A DNA stretch of 64,000 nucleotides from the NCBI GenBank assembly GCA_014529385.2, contig CM043968.1, positions 30,227,013 through 30,291,012 on the forward strand, given 5' to 3'. Source of the DNA: Adiantum capillus-veneris. Taxonomy: Eukaryota > Streptophyta > Polypodiopsida > Polypodiales > Pteridaceae. Made by a program: the position numbers and the translations under genes. Below are positions 44,090 to 53,992 of the stretch, piece by piece (position 1 is the stretch's first letter; each line of letters begins with the position of its first letter). Under the pieces are notes generated by a model, which did no database searches, had not been told where the DNA came from, and saw nothing but the letters and a program-made list of their open reading frames with translations.

Positions 44090-44345
44090 TTCACCTTGAT
44101 TCCTACTTTCAAACAGGATTAATATCATTTCCCACTCGGATCGAACAATTCTTATTGTCATGACTTCAACTAGCTAATGGTGCGTAAGGGATCATATGTA
44201 ATGGCTTGCCTTTATTTGGGGCTTTGTAGCTTCTTGATGTATCGCACGATCCCTCAAGGCTCGGCACAAGCTTGAGAGTACTTTGTATATTGCTTTATGG
44301 AGAATTTAATATACATCCACTCATAACTATCAGCTAATCTTGTCT
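44090..44345 (+). mobile_element. LINE 3' UTR fragment
   Basis: Ends CTCAAGGCTCGGCACAAGCTTGAG...TATACATCCACTCATAACTA. It shares the phrase CCTTAAGGCTCGACATGAGCTTGAGA with the LINE end at 38145-38170. The tail palindrome is decayed here. Confidence 0.6.
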
Positions 44346-44399
44346 TTGATTCGTTAAGGAGACTACTAATTTTGCACACATGGCTTGTGTGTGTATTGC

Positions 44400-44685
44400 T
44401 AGGTCCAAGATATCAATGCAGCCTTGGTCCTTGGGTTTCACATATTCCCATTTTCCCCAATGCCAAGTCATCATGTCTTTTGTGCTATTTTCCATAGGAA
44501 CCGTTTTTGGGTTTCAAAAATTCTTTACAATTTCATTTGGAGATTTTCAAAATGGGTGAGACAAGTGAAATGTAAGGAATCACAAAAGAGTTAATCACAA
44601 CCACTCTTTTGTGGAAGGGAAGAAGTTTATACTTTTACCTTCTCATCATGTTGTTCATTTTTTTTAGGACCTCCTCAAATCTTTG
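44400..44685 (-). pseudogene. LINE ORF2 fragment, minus strand
   Basis: Minus-strand frame MMRR-KYKLLPFHKRVVVINSFVIPYISLVSPILKISK-NCKEFLK, with stops at the dashes. It is homologous to MRRWEYVLLPSPSRIKVMNSFKLPYIAFNVPLLKLSSCNWKEFLK of the LINE at 42480-42615. It is fused directly to a gypsy integrase at about 44690. Confidence 0.75.
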
Positions 44686-44689
44686 TTAT

Positions 44690-45480
44690 CTAAGATGTCC
44701 ACCCCTAGTGTCTCAACAAGATGTATGAACAACTTTCCTTTGATAAAATGGGGTAAATTTTGTGGCTACCTTGTAGGTTGTCCTGTGAGCCTATAAACAC
44801 TTCTCAAGGTTAGCTTCCCACTCCGTCTTTTGCTTATACACATAATTTGTAAGCATCTTGATGATATGTCCATTAGCACTCTCTTCTAGATCCTTGCATT
44901 GGGTGACAAGGTGAAGAAAACTGGTGTTGAATGCCCAACTTCTCCACTAATATGCGCACTAGCTTGTTTCAAAACCCTTGATCTCTACCAAAAATGAGCA
45001 CCCAAGGTACTCCAAAACATCAACAGAAACAACAAAAAACAAATTGCACCATAGTATGAGCATTCACCTTTTAACTGCCTTGGCCTTGACCCACATGGTA
45101 AGATAGTCAATGGCTATGAAGATGTACTTCTTACCTCTTATCGACTTTGGTAGATGGCATCCAAGCCCTACTTCTCAAAATCATTATGGGCTATGATAGC
45201 CCCCTGTGACTCGCCTACCGCTTGTCTTTCACCCATGGTTTGACATTCATGGCACGTCTTGCACCAATATTGCACATCCTACACAATAGATGGCCACCGA
45301 AAACCAGCTTTAAGAGTTTAAAAAAGTATCTGGTCCTTGCCCAGATGTCCGCTTTCATCGTGACACTGCTCCAAGACCATGCATATCTTCTATGTATAGA
45401 GCACCCTCCTCAACACTTTGTCTCGACCATATACCATATGGCCTTCACCTATCAAAGTAATGTGTGAGCCTTTTGAACAA
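44690..45480 (-). pseudogene. Ty3/gypsy integrase fragment, minus strand
   Basis: On the minus strand LPKSIRGKKYIFIAIDYLTMWVKAKAVKR (about 45170-45075) is the gypsy integrase core around the first Asp (D.FTKW.EA.). Later NGHIIKMLTNYVYKQKTEWEANLEKCL-AHRTTYKVATKFTPF (about 44900-44770) matches the region after the catalytic Glu (W...L..ALWAYRT..K....TPF). The section between them, with the second Asp, is deleted or decayed. Many stops. Confidence 0.72.
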
Positions 45481-45499
45481 CCCTCCTTCTTTGCAACTT

Positions 45500-45894
45500 G
45501 GCCAAACCCTCTAACCTAGGTTTACTATAATCCCACCCAGTAATTTTGAGATTTACCTTTGATTTTTATCTTAAATTTTTTAAAGTTACCAGCACTCACT
45601 TGTCAGATTGAGTTGTAATGAACTAGAAACATGAGAAATAGAACACCTCCATGCTCCAAAAGAGCCACGGATGCAAAAAGAATAACAAATTTTTTTTTGC
45701 AAAAGCTTTTTCAATTATGTCAATTCCCAATTTGGCCAATTCTTAATTCCGTAGATATCAATGTCGATTGTCAATTTTTCCATCAAATGGCTTTCAAATA
45801 CAGAAGTAGTGAGTGGTCCCTGTTGAACCTTTGAAATTTGAGGGCTGGAGTGAAACTCCATGGCCTTCCCAAAGATTATTAATATAGATATACC
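45500..45894 (-). repeat. Dispersed repeat R, inverted copy
   Basis: The minus strand matches pieces of 38237-38346, 38800-38880 and 40120-40300, in an order that implies internal deletions relative to the plus-strand copy. A LINE-tailed retroposon begins at its boundary near 45895. Confidence 0.72.
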
Positions 45895-46990
45895 AAGATT
45901 TTTTTTTCTTTTTTTGCAAAACTCACAATAGGTGAGTGAGAATAAAATCAATATAGCCAAAAATAAATGCATGACCTCCTCATGCACAACCGTGAGATGA
46001 GACCAAGACAACCATAACCATAATAACCCACATCAAACCCTGGATACATCGGCTAATAGGGGAGCCATCACAAACCAGACTAACAAGCCCTATCAGCTGG
46101 CTGAACAGGGAAGCCACACTTGATAGGAAATAACAACCTCCACTGTGATTGCCACTAGAACCCCGCCCTCTGCCACCGGGCGGAATCCCTTTCACACCAA
46201 AATGCCAAAGAGGATAGAGAGAATGCCTTGTCGCAATACGGGGAGAGCCTGAAGCTCCATCGCCGCTCTTACAGGGGCCAACCACCAAAAAGAAGCACAC
46301 ATACGCATGAGCCAGACCCGCCACCAGACAAGCCGCCAACTGCCACTGGAAGCTTCTCCGTCTCTGAACAGGGCCCAATTCATAACCAAATGACCCAAGC
46401 ATCACCCACAAGGAAGCTAAAGACTTCGATCATTGAGAACCAGGCAAAAGAGGTAACCCATGCACATGAGACCCTAGAAGAAGACATGCATACCTTTGCC
46501 ATGGCCTAGATAGTCATGCCACCACCGACAAAACCATCTTCTATATCTAACACGAGCATCGAACACCACGCCACAGGTAGACCTTATGGAGTCAAGCTGC
46601 AGGGCCCCAAACCAACATAGAACCAAGCCCAACAAGCACTTCATTTCAGATCAAAATAGGGTTGCCTCCATACACACAATTCACAAAAATAACCTTGTTA
46701 GTCCTCAAACACCACGCAACAGGGTGCAAATAGCCAAGTGCCCACTCCCTGGGGCAACCCTTGCCTGCAAAACACACCAATCTCCGCCTCAGTTCCTTTT
46801 TAAGCAACCAAGTCAAAAAAATTTCCTTAATTAAATTCACATCATCCTCCCTGAGTATGACCTTTTCATCCCACACCCCGTTGAGGACCCCACACAAGCC
46901 ACCTTAGGGCCCCCCAACCTGCATGCGAACGTTGGGGCCGTCCCAAGAGAAGTAGGAGCTAGGGTTTGAGCAAGCTCTGTGTAGGTATCG
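45895..46990 (-). mobile_element. LINE-tailed retroposon, minus strand
   Basis: The minus strand ends CTCACCTATTGTGAGTTTTGC followed by an A-rich tract (plus-strand T-run at 45898-45917), the same tail as the LINEs nearby. The body is GC-richer than its surroundings. It has open but unrecognised frames (46411-45980, 46897-46646) rich in Gly, Val, Leu and Trp. No RT motif. A target duplication is not certain. Confidence 0.55.
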
Positions 46991-47104
46991 CAAAGCTAGA
47001 TCTACTGCTCAGAGTACCAAGTTTTGTAACTTTACGTTACGAGGACTCTTTGAAATATTTTCATATTCTACAATCTTAGTACTTAACCTTCACTTTTGCA
47101 CTTC

Positions 47105-48106
47105 AAATTAAATGTTTCTTCTTTTTTTCAAAACACAATATGTGAGTGTAGTATATTAGTATCACCAAAAAAATTACATCAAAGACCATGCTCAATCGAG
47201 CCATGGCCACTATCACAATCACTCCACAAAAAGAATCCAATGAACAAGAGAGCCACCCCAACCCGAACACCGTAGGTAAGCATCATCAAAGAACAAACAC
47301 AAGCTAGATAGGGGACCACCCTCAATCAAAAGACCATACATAGAGCAGAATATAGAAGGGGAAGGGCACATAGTCCCCATCACCCACAAAGTCCTCCAAA
47401 GTGCCACCATAGTTGGTCTGTTGTCACCAAAAATAGCCTTGCCTCAAACGAGCATCATCCGGAGAAGAAAACCTCAGTAGAAGACTCGCATGAGTCACCC
47501 AAACCCACGGAGCTCACAAACCACGAACCAAAGGAGGTTGGATTGAGGAGAAACACCAACATTCATGTACCAACATAAAGCCATACATACTATACCGAAT
47601 GAGTCAACCTGTCCGTGCTGAAACATACACGCTCCAAACCAGAAACACCCTCCGAGGGAACATCGTCGGGCAGAGCCTGAACCATGCAAGCGAGCAAGTG
47701 ATGCCCCACCACATAGCACCTCACCGATGAGTTGCTTCCCCCCAAGCCAGAGGACGATCGTGTCCAGATCCCTTGTGCAAAAATATGACCACCCTGACAG
47801 GAGAGCTAAGCCAAGCCAGTAGATAAGGGCAGCCGAAAAACCCACCCAGGGGCCACCCCTGCTCACCAGCAAAGTGTCACAAATCCAGGACCTCTCGCGT
47901 CGCATGCAGATCCGTTGCTCCATTCTGCGACTGCCGCTAGAGCCCTGGGATGACCCGTCAAGGGAGCCCCCCATCTCCATGCGAGAGCGCCCGAGCCGCC
48001 ATAGAAAACCCTAGTAGAGTGAATTCCCTCCCTTGCTCACGGTCCGACGAGCAGGCATCTTTATCTTTTCTTATCAGGTCCCATCATCTTAAATTAAATG
48101 TTTCTT
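47105..48106 (-). mobile_element. LINE-tailed retroposon with 16-bp target duplication
   Basis: The identical 16-mer AAATTAAATGTTTCTT lies at 47105-47120 and 48091-48106. Between them is a 970-bp insert whose minus strand ends CACTCACATATTGTGTTTTGAAAAAAAG, a LINE-like tail with a short A-run. The body is GC-rich, contains ATGGCGGCTCGGG near 48000, and has a 161-codon minus frame (47980-47495) with no recognisable domain. There is no RT, so it was copied by a LINE in trans or is a shortened LINE. Confidence 0.83.
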
Positions 48107-48410
48107 AAGGTTCTCTTTGAAATGAAGCAGAGTGTGGCACGTGAAGGGTCTCTCCTTCCTTGAAATTTTCAAACTCCATTATATATAGTATAGAAGTATG
48201 TGCCTATGTTTTTCCAAAAAGAAATTGGCTGAGCATCTCTGTGAGATGCTCTCCTCTTAAATGAAAATAGAAAAGAGAAGGCAATGAAGAAAAGGCGAGG
48301 GCAAGCTGCAAGGACAAGCACATATGAGGAGAGATGCTCTACTTAGCCAATCACGAAGGGGGAGGAGGAGGAGGGGGAAGAGAGAGAGAGAGAGAGACGA
48401 GGGGTTGCAC

Positions 48411-48446
<36 letters not shown>

Positions 48447-49215
48447 GGTGACTTTCTGAGCAGCAGAGGTCAGTGTTCGGTTCGTTTAAGAGAACCTGAG
48501 TGGTTGTACGTGGATTTGGAGTGAGTTCAAAACCCATGGCCCCAATTTTGGGCACGAAACTAAAATTGAGAAGCTTAACCTTGGGAAGGAATCCACGGAG
48601 ATTCTTCCTAATATAATAAGGAAGTATCCAATAATATGTCATTATAGAAGTATAGATAGATGTTTTGAAAAGATTTTTATTTTTCCTAAACAGGGGTGTG
48701 TGGGTGCATAACTACTTAGAAGTCAATTATACATCTTTAGAAAAAAGTGTACGCAAGAAACATGTGAATGCAGACTCTTAAAACTCCTTTGTTGTATAAA
48801 CAAGGCGCTCAATTACAACGAAATATCTGTGCATGTGATAGGTTAAAAGTATCGTTCCAAAATCCTTCACAAGTTACAACACATGTGAAAAGTTATGATT
48901 CTCTGCTTTACAAACCTAGAAATGACGTATTTATTGAAAGAGCATGTGAGTTTTGTTTAAGGAACGACAAAAAGGAAATTCAAACACATGGCTATTTCAA
49001 GTTGATTTGGTGCATGTTTGCTTTGGCAAGGTTCTTGGAAAAAGTGCAAACAAGGTTCTTGGAAAAAGAAGCACGAGGAAGCTCCTAAAAAGTCTGAGGA
49101 GAAGAGTAACATTTGAGGCTCGAGTCCCATTGGCATTTAAGATTAAAAAACAAGATACTTTCTTAAAAATAGAGACAAGTAAGCTGACCAATGAAGTCTA
49201 AAGAGAAAGAAGCCG
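48107..49215. other. Non-coding with GA and TA microsatellites
   Basis: (GA)n at 48378-48397 and (TA)n at 48413-48443. A 106-codon plus frame at 48768-49088 has no recognisable similarity and contains short internal repeats (GGTTCTTGGAAAAAG twice). Confidence 0.6.
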
Positions 49216-49287
49216 AATTGATTGTCTCAAGGACTTTCTTTTTTTTTTTTTTTTCAAAAACGCACAATTGATTGTTTCAAGGACTTT
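49216..49287 (-). mobile_element. Ultra-short LINE-type insertion with target duplication
   Basis: A 22-bp sequence, AATTGATTGTCTCAAGGACT plus TT, at 49216-49237 is repeated with one change at 49266-49287. It flanks only 28 bp: on the minus strand GTGCGTTTTTG followed by a run of A. That matches the last bases of the local LINE tail (GTGAGTTTTGCAAAAA), so it looks like an almost completely 5'-truncated LINE insertion. Confidence 0.7.
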
Positions 49288-50418
49288 AAACTACATGTGC
49301 TCAAAAGGTATCCAAATGGCTTTCAAAAAATCAAAAGGTATCCTTAATTCAAAGATTCTCTCACCTACAACAAAAACGATGCGCTAATCTATAGCATGTA
49401 GCAATGGGCAATGACGAAACAAGTAGATTTGCAATAGTATTAGTTGGGAAGGACGCATATAACATTGAGAGAGAGAGAGAGAGAGATGACACTTTAAAGA
49501 GAAAAAAACGTTGAAGAAAAAATAAAAGAGAAGAGAAACACCTCTTTATATGGACACAAAATGTCTTTTGACTTTCATATGTCATTTGACTTTTTACCTT
49601 CATCTGGCTTCTCGTTCATATCTTTCGTCAAAGGGTACTACACGGTAATGAGTTTTTGAAAACTCCCCGGGTAACCCAAGCAAGCATCTTTTCATTTCCT
49701 AAACTCACCCTTCACTTACACACTTAATATATTTTGAAAGAATTTTTATTTTTTTGAGATTGGGGAGACCTGATGTGCCCATTGCAAGGTATATTAGTTT
49801 TAATCAAAGTGATCCGAATGTTTTTTTCAATCGTACTCACAATTGTGAGTGGAGATATTATATTTATATTATTTATTAAAAAGACAAGCGCTGCATCCAC
49901 GTGGTTGCAAATGCTTCCAACCACAATGGATGGCCCTTGCCTTCCCCTTCCACTAAGCACTGCCTCTGCCAACATGGCAATTATCATCTGAGCATTTCCT
50001 CTTTCAACGTGGCACTTAAGCTGCCTCTTGAATTGCGGGCACCTAGAAAATCCCTTAAACAGCGTGTCATGTCCAACAATGGTCACCTTAGGGTAGTGGA
50101 ATTATGGGAAAGTGGGGTGTTGATTATTGTTGACTGCATTGAAGTGTGGGAGAAATTGTCTAAACCTTCAACACGGGCCTTCTCTCCTCCTCTACAGAAC
50201 CTACGCCATCCTCCTACCCTCTGCAAGTGTGTGCCCATACACACTACTTTGACGCAGTTGGTGATAATGACTTAGGCTTACTGGCAGCTCAAACCCTGCA
50301 TGCAATAGGAGTTGTGGTCGTACTCTGTTCCTAAAATAAGCCAGACTTAAGAGCCGCCACAGAGTCACAGAATGATGATGAAGTTGCATGGCGGCTCGTA
50401 AGGAGACTCAAGATGAGC
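49288..50418. other. Non-coding, one LINE-tail palindrome
   Basis: GA microsatellite at 49468-49486. The LINE-tail palindrome ACTCACAATTGTGAGT occurs at about 49838-49853, in an orientation that suggests a minus-strand LINE end. No coding similarity. The last 30 bp resemble the 25-bp repeat found after the chromovirus at 61221-61286. Confidence 0.55.
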
Positions 50419-51112
50419 TTTCATAAAATCTAATATCTAACCAACCTAACTAATTTTCTCATATGAAACTAATCATTTAATGTGGGAGAATACACGGGAA
50501 CAAGGGTTAGAATATAGACATGTGTTTATGGATCTATCTCAACACAGGGCCAAGGTTAAAAGGGGTCCAAATGAGAAATGGTATGTTAAAGAGCAATGCT
50601 ACCTAATGGAGCTTAAAGACAGTAGGATTAACTTCATTAAAGACCTCCAAAATTTAGTGTTCAAAAGTCCTTCGACCTTAGGCAAACTAGGACTGACCTT
50701 GAGGTGGGAATCCTACCCAAGCATGAGGTGCTTGTTGGCTTGCTAAGTGTTAGTGGGAACCTTACCCAAAAGCTTAAGGTGTTTCTCACATGCTTAAATG
50801 ACTAAAGTTCTTGGAAGAATTCATTCAAAGATAACTCTAAAGAGCCATGAACGTTTCCATGCTTGATTGACCAAGTCCTTGAAGTATTCTATTCAACCAA
50901 AGGACTTAATAAGCATAAAAGACACATGTTCAAATGATCATCTACATGTGACCCTCATGATGTGTTTGAATGCTATTGGATAGGTTTTAAAGGGGTCCAA
51001 TGAGAATTTAGATACATAAACATAAATAATTAAGTTCTTTCTCTCAAAGAGGAAAAAGAGGACACATGTCCAAATGAAATAATAAAATATTACAAGAGAG
51101 GGAGAGAGAGGT

Positions 51113-51117
51113 GTGGA
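51113..51117. repeat. Target-site duplication of the GC-rich element (GTGGA)
   Basis: GTGGA precedes the insert and is repeated at 53226-53230 directly after it. The uninterrupted 3' LTR shows a single copy at the matching place (GTAAA, diverged, near 60482-60486). Confidence 0.88.
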
Positions 51118-51674
51118 TGTGACGCCCCAGTTTCTGGGCGCGTCGGGGAGGGACCGTTTTCCTTTGCTCTGATACCAAGTGTGACGCCCCAGTTTCTGGG
51201 CGCGTCGGGGAGGGGGCCCGGCGGGGATTCTTACCCGCACGGAGCCGAGGGAACCTCTGTCTTCAAGGGGCCCGTCGGGGATTCTTACCCGCACGCGGCC
51301 AAGGGACCAAGGTGTTGCTTCAAGGGGTCCTGGCACGGACGGCACCGGCTCAGGAGGGCCCGGCTCGGACGGCACCGGCTCGGGTCAAGTTGCCTTCTCG
51401 GGGGCCCGGCTCGGACGGGGCCGGCTCGGGCGTGGTTGCGTTCCATGGGTCGACGGCCGTTTGTGTTTCGCGGGTCTTCGCGGGTCTCGCGTCTCGGGTC
51501 CCTAGCCCCACGTAGCCTCAGGCTCCGCCGCACCGCCGACGGGTCATAGCGTGCCCCGGGGAACCTTGCGTGGAGTCCCCACGGTGCGCGAGTGCGTGGA
51601 GTGAGGCTAACGTGCCTAGGTGGGGGGTCCCCTCCCGTGGCCGGTCTTCGGGAGGCTCATACCCCTTATATACA
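51118..51674 (-). repeat. GC-rich element 3' LTR
   Basis: On the minus strand it starts TGTATATAAGGGGTATGAGCC at 51674, right after CAAACGGGGG, a possible polypurine tract. It ends ...GGGGCGTCACA at 51118. It includes the embedded duplicate at 51118-51179. A TATATAAG lies within the first ten bases, so U3 is almost absent if this is the promoter. Confidence 0.85.
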
Positions 51675-52204
51675 CCCCCGTTTGAAGAGAGTTCGACGAC
51701 CGCGTCGAACGTGGGAAAAGAGTGCTCGGCTATGCATGAGGCCGTGGGGACAAAGGGGTGCATATAAGTGCAAGTGATCAAAAACTGTTCCCAAAATGCA
51801 AGTAAGTAGGCATGCTTTGTTTTTGTCATTTTTGAAAATGAGTGTGTGAGTATTTTTGGGGTTTTGGCAGAAGGCTGAAAAGATATGCTTTGAACACCCA
51901 AGTAGAATTCCCCGTACTTGAGCGTTCCCCGAATAGGTAACCCGATGTGCGCGGAGCCACCTGCTGCGTTGGTCCGCGCGGAGGCTTCTTGAAAGCCGAA
52001 TCTGAAAGAGCGTTCCGTCGCAATGCAGCACTTGCGAGTTGGTCCCTGTTTGGACGTCGTTTGGATCTTTAGCTCAGCATGGGCCACAAAACGTGGCCGG
52101 GGCGCGACGAACACCGTTGGCTTGGTTCGTCGCGTTTTTGGTCTTTCTCTGTTTTTGTCATAAAGAGCCCTGTCTGGCTCGTATCTGCCTTTTCTTCCTG
52201 TGGA

Positions 52205-52530
52205 GAGCCCTGTCTGGCTCACATCTTTGCTTTTTGTCATGTGGAGGTGCCCGGCTCGGATCGGGGCCGGCGCGGGTCACGGGTGACGGCCCGTTGTTGG
52301 GACGCGTCACGAAGAGCCCTGTCTGGCTCGCATCGTTCCTTTTCCTCATTGAGGTGCCCGGCTCGGATCGGGGCCGGCGCGGGTCACGGGTGACGGCCCG
52401 TTGTTGGGACGCGTCACGAAGAGCCCTGTCTGGCTTGCATCGTTCCTTTTCTTCATGGAGGTGCCCGGCTCGGATCGGGGCCGGCGCGGGTCACAAGTGA
52501 CGGCCCGCGTGTTCAGGACGCGTCACAGGG
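52205..52530. repeat. 107-109-bp tandem array in the GC-rich element
   Basis: Three units starting GAGCCCTGTCTGGCTC at 52205, 52314 and 52421. Each contains GGTGCCCGGCTCGGATCGGG, GCGGGTCAC and GACGCGTCAC. A shorter fragment of the unit precedes them at about 52165. Confidence 0.92.
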
Positions 52531-52669
52531 CGGAGGGCGTGTGGTTGCTTTCTGGAGCTCTCTTCACCAGGATTTTGACGACCCGGGCCATTGCGGTTGG
52601 AGTCGTCGTGAGTATCGTGCGCGTCGGGCACGTTAGTCTTCGGCTCATTTCCAGGAGCTCGTTCTGGAG

Positions 52670-52681
52670 CTCTGATACCAA
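52670..52681 (-). promoter_or_regulatory. Primer-binding site of the GC-rich element
   Basis: Minus strand TTGGTATCAGAGC directly after the LTR end at 52683, complementary to initiator-Met tRNA. Further copies lie inside both LTRs, at about 51167-51178 and 52732-52743. Confidence 0.88.
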
Positions 52682-52682
52682 G

Positions 52683-53225
52683 TGTGACGCCCCAGTTTCT
52701 GGGCGCGTCGGGGAGGGACCGTTTTCCTTTGCTCTGATACCAAGTGTGACGCCCCAGTTTCTGGGCGCGTCGGGGAGGGGGCCCGGCGGGGATTCTTACC
52801 CGCACGCAGCCAAGGGAACCTCTGTCTTCAAGGGGCCCGTCGGGGATTCTTACCCGCACGCGGCCAAGGGACCAAGGTGTTGCTTCAAGGGGTCCTGGCA
52901 CGGACGGCACCGGCTCAGGAGGGCCCGGCTCGGACGGCACCGGCTCGGGTCAAGTTGCCTTCTCGGGGGCCCGGCTCGGACGGGGCCGGCTCGGGCGTGG
53001 TTGCGTTCCATGGGTCGACGGCCGTTTGTGTTTCGCGGGTCTCGCGTCTCGGGTCCCTAGCCCCACATAGCCTCAGGCTCCGCCGCACCGCCGACGGGTC
53101 ATAGCGTGCCCCGGGGAACCTTGCGTGGAGTCCCCACGGTGCGCGAGTGCGTGGAGTGAGGCTAACGTGCCTAGGTGGGGGGTCCCCTCCCGTGGCCGGT
53201 CTTCGGGAGGCTCATACCCCTTATA
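52683..53225 (-). repeat. GC-rich element 5' LTR
   Basis: Nearly identical to 51118-51670, with the same embedded duplicate at 52683-52744. On the minus strand it is followed by the primer site. Its first four bases (TGTA) are missing relative to the other LTR. Confidence 0.88.
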
Positions 53226-53258
53226 GTGGACTAAGCATGAGAGGGGGGGGTATACTCT

Positions 53259-53291
<33 letters not shown>

Positions 53292-53980
53292 TCTCTCATT
53301 GTGTGGAGTGAAAAATGCAAGAGCTCCATCTCCTTCTCAAAGCTTGTTGAGAAGTGGAGAGCTTACACCAACACTCTTGGCTATGGAATGCAAATCCAAC
53401 CAAGAGCCATGCTTCAATGCTTAAGTTTGCCATCTTCTTCATCTTCATTACTATGCTATTATGCTATGCTAAGCAAGAAGAGTGATGATAAGTGAAGAAC
53501 TAATTCTTTCTCCTATGGATTATTCTTCTTCCCCTTCCCTACCCTCATTCCCCTCTAGCTCTCTCCACCTTCGAAGGTGTTTTAGGCCTTGGGACTAAGG
53601 CTTGGGATAGTTAATGCTTTTTGCAAATTTTATGTTAAGCTCGTGATGCATGAAGCTTTTCATCTTCATAGTATCACCAAGGTCACAAGGAACACAAAGA
53701 TTGTATTGTAACAAGTTTCTCTTGATGGGAGAATCTATAATACAAACGCCTTTTGGAGGGGGGACTGGCTCCAAGTAAATCCGATCCTCAACTATTGTTC
53801 TCTAATACTCTCTCTCTCTTGCAAAAGTATTGTTCATGCCAAGTTAATTAAGTACTATGTTTATGTTGCTAACATCAATTAAGTTCACCCTTCATGCTCT
53901 CAAAGTAAACTCACAAAAATGCTCACTCTAATTCTCTTACTTTTTCTATTCTCAAAGTTCATAGGCCATTTCCATTACAT

Positions 53981-53992
53981 TGGTATCAGAGC
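53981..53992 (+). promoter_or_regulatory. Chromovirus-1 primer-binding site
   Basis: TGGTATCAGAGC one base after the LTR end ...CATTACA; complementary to initiator-Met tRNA. Confidence 0.95.

Larger units (their letters stand above)
51675..52682 (-). other. GC-rich element interior
   Basis: About 1 kb without coding similarity. Part of it (52205-52530) is a tandem array; the rest is unique in this window. Confidence 0.7.
51118..53225 (-). mobile_element. GC-rich non-coding LTR retrotransposon (TRIM/LARD-like), minus strand
   Basis: A 2,108-bp insert with two LTRs of 543-557 bp, a 1 kb interior, a primer-binding site and a 5-bp duplication. Base composition is strikingly GC-rich against an AT-rich host. 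No gag or pol motif is present in any frame, so it is non-autonomous. LTRs read TGTATATAAGGGG...GGGGCGTCACA on the minus strand. The outer LTR (52683-53225) has lost its first four bases. Both LTRs contain near their 3' end a second copy of the LTR end plus primer site. The long open frames in it (for example 52240-51518) lack similarity and are expected in GC-rich DNA. Confidence 0.9.
50419..53979 (+). repeat. Chromovirus-1 5' LTR, interrupted
   Basis: Matches the 3' LTR at 59784-61204 from TTTCATAAAATCTAATATC to CATTTCCATTACA. The insertion at 51118-53225 (plus a 5-bp duplication) accounts for the extra length; without it the LTR would be about 1,448 bp. It contains a GA tract, a G-run and (CA)n at 53260-53290. 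Confidence 0.93.

Noticed and set aside
46228-46509. 93-codon plus-strand protein rich in Pro, Thr and Glu
   Set aside because: It is antisense to a LINE-tailed retroposon, has no recognisable domain and no supporting start context.
51518-52240. 240-codon minus-strand protein gene
   Set aside because: No domain, it crosses from the interior into the LTR of a non-coding element, and GC-rich DNA produces long chance frames.
52732-52743. tRNA gene fragments suggested by GGTATCAGAGC
   Set aside because: These are primer-binding sites complementary to a tRNA end, next to LTR ends, not tRNA genes.
52401-53060. 219-codon plus-strand protein and its twin at 51181-51549
   Set aside because: They lie within LTRs on the antisense side and owe their similarity to the LTR duplication.
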